Assembly: GCF_002873455.1 (NCBI RefSeq)
Contig: NZ_MCUN01000007.1
Location: 124,001 to 188,000 of the forward strand
Origin: Vibrio splendidus
GTDB lineage: Bacteria; Pseudomonadota; Gammaproteobacteria; Enterobacterales; Vibrionaceae
Length of the DNA stretch: 64,000 bases
Direction: 5' to 3'
A model generated the notes under the pieces. That model had not been told where the DNA came from and searched no databases. It worked only from the letters and a program-made list of their open reading frames with translations. Below, in pieces: positions 21,918-30,352 of the stretch (positions within the stretch are counted from its first letter, which is position 1; every line of letters starts with the position of its first letter). Position numbers and translations under genes: made by a program.

Positions 21918-21936
21918 TGATAGATTTTATTTATCA
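21918..21936. promoter_or_regulatory. Probable LysR operator upstream of the catabolic locus
   Basis: TGATAGATTTTATTTATCA is a 19-base dyad (TGATA...TATCA with an internal AT...AT) of the LTTR T-N11-A type, between the divergent LysR and RidA genes. A related half, AGATTTATCAG, follows near 21957. Confidence 0.5.
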
Positions 21937-22027
21937 AATGCACAAAATTTACCGTTAGATTTATCAGTCGTCAAGGTGCAGTATTTAACCATCTTGAAAC
22001 ATAGTTGTTACAAAGTTGGATGGAATC

Positions 22028-22426
22028 GTGAACGCACAAACTAAAAAACACCCAGTAAAAACCGAACTTTTCGCTTCAAAAGCACCACTAGAGTGGGCAA
22101 TCGTTAATAACGGCACTCTATACACCGCACAGATTCCAATCGATGAGACTGGCGCAGTAGTTGAAGGCGGTATTGAAGCGCAAACGCGTCAGACTTTTAA
22201 CAACCTTGTTCATACATTGGAGTGTGCAGGCGAATCTATGGATTCCGTACTGCAAGTTCTGATTTACGTGACAGACCGTGAATACCTAAAAACGGTAAAT
22301 AGCGTATACGGAGAATACTTCAATGCACCTTATCCAAACCGTGCTGCGGTCGTCGTTGCAGGGTTAGCAAGAGAAGAAATGTTGGTTGAGTTCGTGGTTT
22401 ACGCATCAGCCTCTCAACCTGAATAA
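22028..22426 (+). CDS. RidA/YjgF-family enamine/imine deaminase-like protein
   Basis: A protein of about 132 residues of the Rid superfamily, which hydrolyses reactive enamine/imine intermediates to ketones plus ammonia. The family Arg is in PYPNRAAVVVAG, and the C-terminal EMLVEFVVYAS strand is typical. The start is uncertain: GTG at 22028 has GGATGG close upstream and is preferred; a TTG at 22016 would add four residues. Its place at the head of a catabolic operon, rather than with ilvA or purine genes, suggests a pathway-specific Rid that clears an imine made during breakdown of a nitrogenous substrate. Confidence 0.85.
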   Translation: MNAQTKKHPVKTELFASKAPLEWAIVNNGTLYTAQIPIDETGAVVEGGIEAQTRQTFNNLVHTLECAGESMDSVLQVLIYVTDREYLKTVNSVYGEYFNAPYPNRAAVVVAGLAREEMLVEFVVYASASQPE

Positions 22427-22612
22427 AGATACTGTGAACTGAGGCAATTTGCGGATTAAAGCTATTTGTCTGTAAAGATCTTTATTGATACAAGCGTCTT
22501 GGTTCAGTTTTAGATACAAGATTTAAACGTTATTTATTATATAAATTAACGTTTTATTCATTAATCAGATGGTTGCCAGGCTCAAACGCAACCTAACCGT
22601 TACAAGGACAGA

Positions 22613-24076
22613 ATGATGACTCAATTACAGAATGTTCAAGCAGAAAACGCACTTTACATTGGCGGCGAATGGCAAGCGGGTGTAAGCACCGTTGCGAACA
22701 TTAACCCATCAGATATTTCTGAAAACATCGGTAACTTCGCACAAGCAAGTGCTGACCAAGTTCAACAAGCGATTTCAGCGGCGAAGCACGCTCAACCAGA
22801 GTGGGAAAAAACGCCGATTGAACGTAAGCAAGCAGTACTTCAAGCGATTGGTGATGAGCTGATTGCACGTTGTGATGAGCTGGGTAAGTTGCTTTCTCGT
22901 GAAGAAGGTAAGCCTTTTGCTGAAGGTCGTGGTGAAATTTACCGTGCAGGTCAGTTCTTCCAGTACTTTGCAGCTGAAGTGCTTCGTCAAATTGGTGACA
23001 ACGCAGAATCAGTACGCCCAGGCGTTTCTGTAGAAGTGACTCGTGAAGCGGTGGGTGTTATCGGCATCATCTCTCCTTGGAACTTCCCGACAGCAACAGC
23101 AGCTTGGAAAATCGCTCCAGCGCTCGCTTTCGGTAACAGCGTTATCTGGAAACCAGCAAACCTAACACCAGCAAGTGCAGTTGCGCTAACTGAAATTATC
23201 CACCGTCAAGGCATGCCAGCAGGCACGTTCAACCTTGTTCTAGGTAGCGGTTCGAAAGTAGGTGATGCACTGATCAACTCTAAAGAAGTGAACGGTGTGA
23301 GCTTTACTGGTTCTGTTGATACGGGTCGTAAGGTTGCGGCTGCTACCGCGCCAAACTTCGTTCGTTGCCAACTAGAAATGGGCAGTAAGAACGCACTTGT
23401 GGTTGCTGATGATGCTGATATCCAAACAGCTGTTGATGCGACTATCGCAGGTTCGTTCTCTGGCGCAGGTCAAAAATGTACAGCATCTTCTCGTCTAGTG
23501 GTTATGGATGGCATTCATGACCAATACGTTGAAGCACTAATAAAACGCATGAGCGAACTGAAAGTGGGTCACGCACTAGAAGACGGCGTATTCATGGGTC
23601 CTGTTGTTGACGGCAACCAACTTGAAGCAAACCTAGGTTGGGTTGAGAAAGCACGTCAAAGCGGCGGTGAGCTCGCATTTGGTGGCGAACGCCTAAGCAT
23701 GAAACACGAAGGCTTCTACATGTCTCCAACGCTGTTCTTGAATACTAAGAACGATTGGGAAGTGAACCAAGAAGAAGTGTTTGCACCAATGGCAAGCGTG
23801 ATTCGTGTCGCTGACCTAGAAGAAGCTATCGCGACAACAAACGATACTCGCTTTGGTCTAACGGGCGGCATCATTACTCAAAGCCTACGTACTAGCGCAA
23901 TGTTCAAGCAGCAAGCGCAAACAGGTTGTGTGATGGTGAACCTACCAACAGCAGGCACGGATTACCACGTACCGTTTGGTGGTCGTAAAGAGTCTAGCTT
24001 CGGTCCTCGTGAGCAAGGTCAGTACGCGAAAGAGTTCTACACAGTCGTGAAGACAGCTTACCAGCGTCCTTACTAA
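22613..24076 (+). CDS. NAD(P)-dependent aldehyde (semialdehyde) dehydrogenase
   Basis: A 487-residue ALDH-superfamily enzyme that oxidises an aldehyde to the acid. Visible are the PWNF motif (Asn-157), the Lys of VIWKPANLTP, the general-base Glu-255 in QLEMGSKNALVV, catalytic Cys-289 in GAGQKCTASSR, and EVFAPMASV near the C-terminus. The Gly-Gly usually found at the base Glu (ELGGK) is MGSK here. The closest family type I can name is the alpha-ketoglutaric/succinic semialdehyde dehydrogenase branch, but substrate assignment is inference. It lies between ridA and the M19 gene. Confidence 0.85.
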   Translation: MMTQLQNVQAENALYIGGEWQAGVSTVANINPSDISENIGNFAQASADQVQQAISAAKHAQPEWEKTPIERKQAVLQAIGDELIARCDELGKLLSREEGKPFAEGRGEIYRAGQFFQYFAAEVLRQIGDNAESVRPGVSVEVTREAVGVIGIISPWNFPTATAAWKIAPALAFGNSVIWKPANLTPASAVALTEIIHRQGMPAGTFNLVLGSGSKVGDALINSKEVNGVSFTGSVDTGRKVAAATAPNFVRCQLEMGSKNALVVADDADIQTAVDATIAGSFSGAGQKCTASSRLVVMDGIHDQYVEALIKRMSELKVGHALEDGVFMGPVVDGNQLEANLGWVEKARQSGGELAFGGERLSMKHEGFYMSPTLFLNTKNDWEVNQEEVFAPMASVIRVADLEEAIATTNDTRFGLTGGIITQSLRTSAMFKQQAQTGCVMVNLPTAGTDYHVPFGGRKESSFGPREQGQYAKEFYTVVKTAYQRPY

Positions 24077-24286
24077 TCAACTTTCTATATAAGAATTGGA
24101 TAGCTGAGGATATTAAGCCCCAAGCTATCCAGCTATCGAATTGGCCTGATTCACAGAGTCAGGCCAACATCCCAACCAAAGCAGCAAACGAAATTAGACA
24201 AGTGATTTAACCCATTTTTGAAAACATGTTATTTGAGCGTGTTTTCAAAACCGAGCTAGAACACCGAGCTTTCAATAGGAGTGGTT

Positions 24287-25282
24287 ATGTACCAGCAACG
24301 GATTGTTATAGATGGATTGCAATACTGCAATTGGAACAGAGAATATTTCCAAACACTAAAGGCGAGCGGCATTACAGCAGTTCACGCTACCGCGGTTTAC
24401 CACGAGACAGCTCGTGAAACCTTATCTCGCTTTGCTGAGTGGAACCTAAGATTCGAGCAAAATGCAGACATTATCATGCCGATTCATTCAATGGCTGATG
24501 TTGAAACTGCAAAAGCGACAGGCAAAGTCGGCATTTTTCTAGGTGCTCAAAACTGTTCGCCAATCGATGATGAGATTGGTCTTATCGAAGTGATGCGTCA
24601 GCAGGGTCTTTTGATCATGCAGCTTACTTACAACAACCAAAGCTTACTGGCGACGGGTTGTTATGAGCAGAATGACACAGGCATCACGCGCTTTGGTAAA
24701 CAGGCCATCGAAGAGATGAACCGAGTGGGCATGATCATCGATATGTCTCACAGTGCTGAGCGTTCAACACTTGAGGCGATTGACCTGTCTTCTCGTCCTA
24801 TTTGTATCAGCCACGCGAACCCTACGTTTGCTCATGATGCATTACGAAACAAATCAAACGATGTGATTAAAGCCCTAACCGCACGCGGTGGCTTAATCGG
24901 ATTCAGCTTATACCCATTCCACCTACCAAATGGCAGCCAATGTACGTTGGAAGATTTCTGCCAAATGGTTGCGACTACCGCTGACATGGTTGGCGTAGAA
25001 CACCTAGGTATTGGTAGTGACCTATGCTTAAACCAACCTCAAGCCGTTCTTGAATGGATGAGAAATGGTCGTTGGTCTAAAGCAATGGACTATGGCGAAG
25101 GCTCTGCAAACAACTCAGGTTGGCCAGATGCGCTGCCTTGGTTCTGTGGTAGTGCGGGTATGGAAAATATTTATAACGGATTGATGCGCCATGGTTTCAG
25201 CGAGTCTGAAGCTGGGCAAGTCCTGGGAGAAAACTGGTTTAACTTCTTGAAAGATGGCCTAGAGCCTCAAAGCAAGGGTTAA
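24287..25282 (+). CDS. Atypical M19 (renal dipeptidase-like) amidohydrolase-fold protein
   Basis: A 331-residue protein of the membrane dipeptidase family, start ATG at 24287 five bases after AGGAG. Canonical members bind two zincs through an N-terminal His-x-Asp, a Glu and two His. Here the N-terminal segment reads VIDGLQYCNWNRE with no HxD, and the region expected to hold Glu reads FLGAQN. The later IIDMSHSAE and ICISHANP histidines and GIGSDL are kept. The same pattern occurs, from memory, in the M19-like protein next to dimethylglycine-catabolism genes dgcAB in Pseudomonas. It is therefore likely a catabolic hydrolase or lyase, not a peptidase. Confidence 0.78.
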   Translation: MYQQRIVIDGLQYCNWNREYFQTLKASGITAVHATAVYHETARETLSRFAEWNLRFEQNADIIMPIHSMADVETAKATGKVGIFLGAQNCSPIDDEIGLIEVMRQQGLLIMQLTYNNQSLLATGCYEQNDTGITRFGKQAIEEMNRVGMIIDMSHSAERSTLEAIDLSSRPICISHANPTFAHDALRNKSNDVIKALTARGGLIGFSLYPFHLPNGSQCTLEDFCQMVATTADMVGVEHLGIGSDLCLNQPQAVLEWMRNGRWSKAMDYGEGSANNSGWPDALPWFCGSAGMENIYNGLMRHGFSESEAGQVLGENWFNFLKDGLEPQSKG

Positions 25283-25347
25283 GCGCTTTCTTACAAGCCA
25301 TCATCGAATTAGCAGCCTTCTAATCAACGTTCATTTAATCGTGCTGC

Positions 25348-25380
25348 TTTAACCAATTTAACCAACTTAACCAATTTAAC
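25348..25380. repeat. Short tandem repeat, period 9
   Basis: TTTAACCAA repeated about 3.7 times (one T-to-C change) in the gap between the M19 and BCCT genes. No function can be assigned. Confidence 0.6.
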
Positions 25381-25435
25381 TATACAAAAGGAACAACGGT
25401 CTATTTCGCAACGCGGTAACCCAAACATGGATTAG

Positions 25436-25479
25436 CCTGCCCAACACAAAAAACAATAGGGCAGGTGTTAAATACACCT
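25436..25479 (+). promoter_or_regulatory. Two mutually exclusive hairpins in the BCCT gene leader
   Basis: CCTGCCC (25436-25442) pairs with GGGCAGG (25459-25465); AGGTGT (25463-25468) pairs with ACACCT (25474-25479). The two stems share AGG at 25463-25465 and cannot both form. They lie about 55-95 bases before the ATG at 25532. A leader switch is possible but unproven. Confidence 0.35.
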
Positions 25480-25531
25480 CTTGTGGTCATCATGAAAATG
25501 ACAGCTGCAAAGAAACCTCTGGAGTCAGAGT

Positions 25532-27139
25532 ATGTCTGATTTAACCAATAGCGTGAAATCTTCAAACGTAAATGCGGGTCAAGCACACACAGCAAGTAAT
25601 AAAACAAGCAACACAAACCAGTCTGAATCTACTTCAGACAAACTAGGGCTAACCAATCCAGCACTATGGTACAGCGGCGGCTTTATTGCTTTGTTCGTAG
25701 CGCTTGCTTTGTTTGACGGAGAGCTCTTATCGACCATAGTTAACACTGGTTTTGCATGGTCTGTAAAAGTATTCGGCCCTTATTGGCAAATGCTTCTTCT
25801 TCTGACTTTTCTTATTGGTCTTGGCCTGGCGGCAGGGCGAACAGGCAAGGTTATCCTAGGCGGCATCGCTAAACCTGAAATGGATGGCTTCCGTTGGATG
25901 GCTATCATCTTCTGTACGCTACTTGCAGGTGGCGGTGTATTTTGGGCCGCAGCTGAGCCTATCGCACACTATGTGAGTCCTCCACCTTTGTATGGCGCAC
26001 AAGAAAATGCACAACAAGGTGCGGTGAATGCGTTATCACAATCATTCATGCACTGGGGTTTCCTAGCATGGGCAATCGTGGGCAGCTTGACGTCTATCGT
26101 GGTTATGCACCTTCACTACGACAAAGGTTTGCCTCTTAAACCTCGTATTTTGCTTTACCCAGTTTTGGGTGAAAGAGCACTGAAAGGCCATACCGGCGCA
26201 CTGATTGATGCATGTTGTATTGTCGCTGTAGCGGCGGGTACTATCGGTCCGATCGGCTTCTTGGGCTTGCAAGTTAGCTACGCTCTGAATGAACTGTTTG
26301 GTATTCCAGATGGCTTCACAACTCAGCTGATCATCATCTTGTTCGCTATCGTGCTTTACACATTGTCTGCGTTAAGTGGTCTTAACCGCGGGATGCAAAT
26401 GTTAAGCCGTTACAACGTAATTTTAGCAATGGGATTGATGGTCTACATCCTGATCTTTGGCCCAACGAACTTCATCTTTAATGGATACATTCAAGGTGTA
26501 GGCAGCATGATTGATAACTTCATCCCAATGGCAACATACCGTGGTGACGAAGGTTGGTTGAGCTGGTGGACAGTGTTCTTCTGGGGTTGGTTCTTAGGTT
26601 ATGGCCCAATGATGGCAATCTTCATCGCTCGTATTTCACGCGGTCGTAGTATTCGCCAATTGGTATCAACCATTAGCCTTATTGCACCATTTGTTACTTG
26701 TTTCTGGTTCACGATTGTTGGCGGTTCTGGTCTTGCGTTCGAAATTGCAGATCCAGGCAGTGTAAGTAAAGCGTTTGAAGGTTTTAACTTGCCGGGCGCT
26801 CTACTGGCGGTGACTCAACAACTACCAATGCCAATGCTTACCTCTATCTTGTTCTTGATTCTGACGACGATCTTTATCGTGACGACAGGTGACTCTATGA
26901 CCTACACCATTAGTGTGGTTGTCAGTGGTGAGACAGAGCCAAATGCAATTATTCGTACTTTCTGGGGTGTAATGATGGGGGTAACAGCGTTAATTCTGAT
27001 TTCCCTAGGTTCAGGCGGAATCTCTGCGCTGCAATCGTTCATCGTTATCACAGCAGTACCGGTGTCCATAATCTTACTACCATCGCTTTGGAATGCCCCT
27101 CAAATCGCAATCAAGATGGCGAAAGAGCAGGGTCTTTAA
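25532..27139 (+). CDS. BCCT-family transporter (betaine/carnitine/choline type), divergent
   Basis: A 535-residue secondary transporter with twelve membrane segments. The family region before and in helix 8 reads WWTVFFWGWFLGYGPMMAIF, followed by IARISRGRSIRQ, the BCCT signature. In BetP the aromatic box is WAWWISWSP; here it is WGWFLGYGP, with two Trp positions replaced by Phe and Tyr. The earlier FMHWGFLAWAIVG helix is conserved. N- and C-terminal tails are short, unlike osmosensing BetP, so uptake for catabolism is more likely than osmoprotection. A GGAG lies 7 bases before the ATG. Confidence 0.88.
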   Translation: MSDLTNSVKSSNVNAGQAHTASNKTSNTNQSESTSDKLGLTNPALWYSGGFIALFVALALFDGELLSTIVNTGFAWSVKVFGPYWQMLLLLTFLIGLGLAAGRTGKVILGGIAKPEMDGFRWMAIIFCTLLAGGGVFWAAAEPIAHYVSPPPLYGAQENAQQGAVNALSQSFMHWGFLAWAIVGSLTSIVVMHLHYDKGLPLKPRILLYPVLGERALKGHTGALIDACCIVAVAAGTIGPIGFLGLQVSYALNELFGIPDGFTTQLIIILFAIVLYTLSALSGLNRGMQMLSRYNVILAMGLMVYILIFGPTNFIFNGYIQGVGSMIDNFIPMATYRGDEGWLSWWTVFFWGWFLGYGPMMAIFIARISRGRSIRQLVSTISLIAPFVTCFWFTIVGGSGLAFEIADPGSVSKAFEGFNLPGALLAVTQQLPMPMLTSILFLILTTIFIVTTGDSMTYTISVVVSGETEPNAIIRTFWGVMMGVTALILISLGSGGISALQSFIVITAVPVSIILLPSLWNAPQIAIKMAKEQGL

Positions 27140-27225
27140 AGAACAGTTTTTTTAAAGAAAAGGGCTCTGTAAGACAAGATCTCTGTAAAAAAGAGACTGT
27201 AAGAAATTGATTAAATAAGAAACAA

Positions 27226-27249
27226 ATCAGCCTTTGAAAGAAGGCTGAT
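27226..27249. other. Intercistronic hairpin
   Basis: A perfect nine-base stem ATCAGCCTT/AAGGCTGAT with a six-base loop between the BCCT gene and the next gene. No T run follows on the plus strand, so it is more likely an mRNA processing or stability element, or a weak attenuator, than a full terminator. The 27140-27492 gap otherwise holds no gene. Confidence 0.5.
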
Positions 27250-27492
27250 GCAAAAATTCCGAAAGGAACAGAAAACCCGCACTGGTGAAGATACACCGGG
27301 CGGCAAAGCATTTAGGTCAATCGATCTAGTCAGGACAAATAATAAGGGGTGAGCTCGCTTGCCCCAATAACACCGATAACGATTAAAACGTGAAAGCTAA
27401 CCAACACACTGTAACAACGAATGCTTCGAATGATGGCAACGATCGGTTCTGAATGGCTAGCAAAATCCTATAACTATAAGGTGGTGAGCAAA

Positions 27493-29232
27493 ATGGATGC
27501 ACATCGTTCTACCTACACTGAATCAGCACTACGTGACGCGACTGTCGTCATGGCTCCGGAAAGGCTAGGTGCAATGCACCAAACACGTATCAGCTTCGTT
27601 AGAACTCTGATTCGTAAAATGGCGCAGCAAGAATGGAAAGTGACGAAACATGAGTGGCAATTAGACGCTCAAGGTTTTGGTTATGTTATCTATAAGCTTG
27701 CGACGCCAAACCATGTTTATCATTTGGTTGTTTTTTGCGATGAAATTGCAGACGACGAACGAAATGACCGCGTAATTGCTGAAAAGTGGGACGTAACGTT
27801 TGCGCTAGTTCTTGGTGATGTTGATGTCACGTTACTTGAAAGACTCCGCGCAAATGTACCGCTTCAAGAAGCTGGCCGTAATCCTAACAATGTGCTTGTT
27901 TTAGCACGTGCAAACAAAAGTGTACGTGTGTTTGAACATATCGTTAGTCACTTGGCTAAAGGTGTTCAACCAACACCCAAAGAACTGGCTGAAGTAGGTT
28001 ACATCCTGCGAACCACTGCCGTTTATGGTAATGGCAAATTTGGCATCGCTGACTTTAAAATCTTAGAGAAAAATGAAGATTTCAATCAGTCGTTTAGCGC
28101 TCAAATGTGTGCGGTGTATATGCTGCGTGAGTTCAGCCTAGATTGGGTTCATTATCTAGCAGAGCAACAAGGCGGCGAACATGCGATTTCTTTGCATCGT
28201 GGATTACAACGTTACCTAGGCGTTGGTAATGCGACAGGTTTAGGGATGGCGCCATACCTGATCAACCACCCAAGTATTGTCGATCAGTGGATGACGACCC
28301 GTGAGCATGCACTCGCTGACGTGTTAGCGAGTCAGACTGATACGGCGTTGATCGAGCCACTACGTACATTAGTTAAAAAAGCGATTTGTCATTTAGAACA
28401 AGTCGTTACCATCAATGAAACACAGCAAGAGCTGAACAAAGCCGCTGTTGAAGATTTGAAAGAAACAGAGCAATCGCTAGAAACGTCTGTCAGCCAGTGT
28501 GATACATGGTCGCAGTTCGTTGAGCAATCTAAGCAAATGAGTATGGAAGCCCAAGAAATCCTTATCTCATGCTTGATGGAATTGTACCCAGAATTAGTGG
28601 ACGCCCATCAAGAGCAAATGAATTGCAGCGAAACACTGTCGCTTCCAAGCGGCAAAAAGATTCAAGACCTTCTTGTTGTACTAGAAGAAAAGTACCGTTG
28701 GGCGATCACAACCGACTTTACTAAAGCAGAAAACAACTACTGGTTCTGGTATCGCTCTCAAGATAAAGAAGAACCAAGGCTCGGAGTTCGAGGCGAAGAG
28801 TTGGGTGAAGAGCGTGAACTGCCGCTGGATATTGGCCGTCAAGCTTATCGTTTGTACCATGCTTTATTGCAATTTGCGCCTGAGCTTTCATTGGCCGAAT
28901 TCCTTGTTAAACAGCCGCAACACCGTGCAATTGCGCGCCGTGTGTGGACGCTAGGCAACAAAGCAATGGGCGACATTCAAATGAATGTGCTGCACCAAGA
29001 TTCGCCACCAATGCACTTACTGCGTTGCAAGCTTGCGATGTTTGGCGCGACTAAGTTTGACCCTCGCTCAGATCGCTGGGTACGAGTGACGTTTTTCCAA
29101 GGAGCGCCACTGCTTGATGAGATTCATCAGGACGAATGGGTGTTCCCAGTCTTACCAAGTGAAGCGGAGCTCGCTGACTCACAAAAAGCTACTACACATA
29201 TCAACGCTCAACATGGAGGTAAATCGTTATGA
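27493..29232 (+). CDS. Conserved protein of unknown function in the catabolic locus
   Basis: A protein of about 579 residues (start ATG at 27493, four bases after GGTGGTGAG; an in-frame ATG at 27421 has no ribosome site). No signal peptide or membrane helix is visible. The sequence is globular, with segments such as HQTRISFVRTLIRKMA near the N-terminus, YHLVVFCDEIADDERNDRVIAE (in parts), a middle helical region around residues 300-380, and W-rich YWFWYRSQ. I recognise no enzyme motif. Its stop overlaps the next gene by four bases (ATGA), so the two are translationally coupled and probably work together, perhaps as subunits. Confidence 0.75.
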   Translation: MDAHRSTYTESALRDATVVMAPERLGAMHQTRISFVRTLIRKMAQQEWKVTKHEWQLDAQGFGYVIYKLATPNHVYHLVVFCDEIADDERNDRVIAEKWDVTFALVLGDVDVTLLERLRANVPLQEAGRNPNNVLVLARANKSVRVFEHIVSHLAKGVQPTPKELAEVGYILRTTAVYGNGKFGIADFKILEKNEDFNQSFSAQMCAVYMLREFSLDWVHYLAEQQGGEHAISLHRGLQRYLGVGNATGLGMAPYLINHPSIVDQWMTTREHALADVLASQTDTALIEPLRTLVKKAICHLEQVVTINETQQELNKAAVEDLKETEQSLETSVSQCDTWSQFVEQSKQMSMEAQEILISCLMELYPELVDAHQEQMNCSETLSLPSGKKIQDLLVVLEEKYRWAITTDFTKAENNYWFWYRSQDKEEPRLGVRGEELGEERELPLDIGRQAYRLYHALLQFAPELSLAEFLVKQPQHRAIARRVWTLGNKAMGDIQMNVLHQDSPPMHLLRCKLAMFGATKFDPRSDRWVRVTFFQGAPLLDEIHQDEWVFPVLPSEAELADSQKATTHINAQHGGKSL

Positions 29233-29966
29233 TCGTTTCTCACAATGAACTGGTAGCGGCCGTCAATAAAGCCTTTTTAGGTATGCGTCGTACATGTGGT
29301 GAAGCTGATGTGATAGCGAACATGGTGGCAGATTTACAAATGGTGGGTTTGGATGGTGTTCGTCATTTTAATAATGCGAGCAACTTTATGGGGTTAGAAG
29401 ACGATTGCCCTGTAGACATTCAAGTGCGCAGCGATAACACGGTTGAAGTTGACCTGCATAAGGCGAGTTTAGCGTGTCACCTTCCTGTGGTTATGGATTA
29501 CGCCATTGAAAAAATGGTCGGTAAAAAGACGCTTAGAATTGAGTTAAATAACTGCCACAACCGTTGGTTGGCTTACAGCGAGCTTGTAAAGCTGGCTGCG
29601 AAAGGTATCGCGTGCATGGCACGTTGGGATAACGGTTCGAACCCAAAGAGCACTTTATATGTTCTTAATCGTGGTTGCGTTGCTCCAGAACTGTTTTTAT
29701 CAGATTTGCCACTGACATCGGACGAACATATTCACAACATGACCATCGAACTTTCCGTCCAGGATTTCGATATCGAACGTTTGTCAGATGGCTACCAAAC
29801 ACACATTGAATCGGAAGCGCTTTTCAAAACTCAAGAGAAAGCATGGAACGATGGCATTGAGGTTGATGATGGGGAGTGGGCGGCACTGAAAGAGACCGCT
29901 ACCGCAATCCTAGTTCAGAGCAGCGAACGCTCGACTCAAGGTGCCGGTGAACTGACGGCTTCGTAG
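29229..29966 (+). CDS. DUF3726-type protein, coupled to the preceding unknown gene
   Basis: A 245-residue soluble protein starting MIVSHNELVAAVNKAFLGMR. The opening pattern, with a CGEADVIANMVADLQMVGLDG stretch (in parts), is what I associate with DUF3726, whose biochemical role is unknown. It overlaps the preceding stop by four bases and ends before a strong terminator at 30055, marking the end of the locus. Co-occurrence with RidA, ALDH, M19 and BCCT genes suggests it is part of an enzyme acting on the imported compound. The DUF assignment is from memory. Confidence 0.65.
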   Translation: MIVSHNELVAAVNKAFLGMRRTCGEADVIANMVADLQMVGLDGVRHFNNASNFMGLEDDCPVDIQVRSDNTVEVDLHKASLACHLPVVMDYAIEKMVGKKTLRIELNNCHNRWLAYSELVKLAAKGIACMARWDNGSNPKSTLYVLNRGCVAPELFLSDLPLTSDEHIHNMTIELSVQDFDIERLSDGYQTHIESEALFKTQEKAWNDGIEVDDGEWAALKETATAILVQSSERSTQGAGELTAS

Positions 29967-30054
29967 TCGTTGGATTTAATAGGTTCATTAGAACTAACAG
30001 GTTCGATAGATTAACAGCAAGTAAGCCAGTTAGTTTATCAACACAGATAAAACC

Positions 30055-30095
30055 AAAGAGCTTAACGAATCCTCACCTCGTTAAGCTCTTTTTAT
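30055..30095 (+). terminator. Rho-independent terminator ending the catabolic locus
   Basis: Fourteen-base stem AAAGAGCTTAACGA / TCGTTAAGCTCTTT with a nine-base loop and a T run, about 90 bases after the DUF3726 stop. Confidence 0.9.
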
Positions 30096-30352
30096 TTGCC
30101 TCACGCTTTGGGTTTGCTTTACCTCATTCTTTTGATCTCTCGCTGGATCTACCTATTCTAAACTTACTGTTTTGACACACGTTGTTACCCGTTGAGAGGT
30201 AATTGAATAATTAAACGAAGCACCTTCACATTCATGTTAAACAAACGGTTTCATTTACAAGCTACTATGAGTATCTTGCTAATTGTAGGTGCCAAAGGGC
30301 GCCGTTTTTATTCGTACCGATGACTTTAGAATCAGATAAAAAGGAATGAAGC

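Noticed and set aside
27421..27492. Upstream ATG start for the 579-aa unknown protein
   Set aside because: No ribosome site; ATG 27493 has GGTGGTGAG at good spacing.
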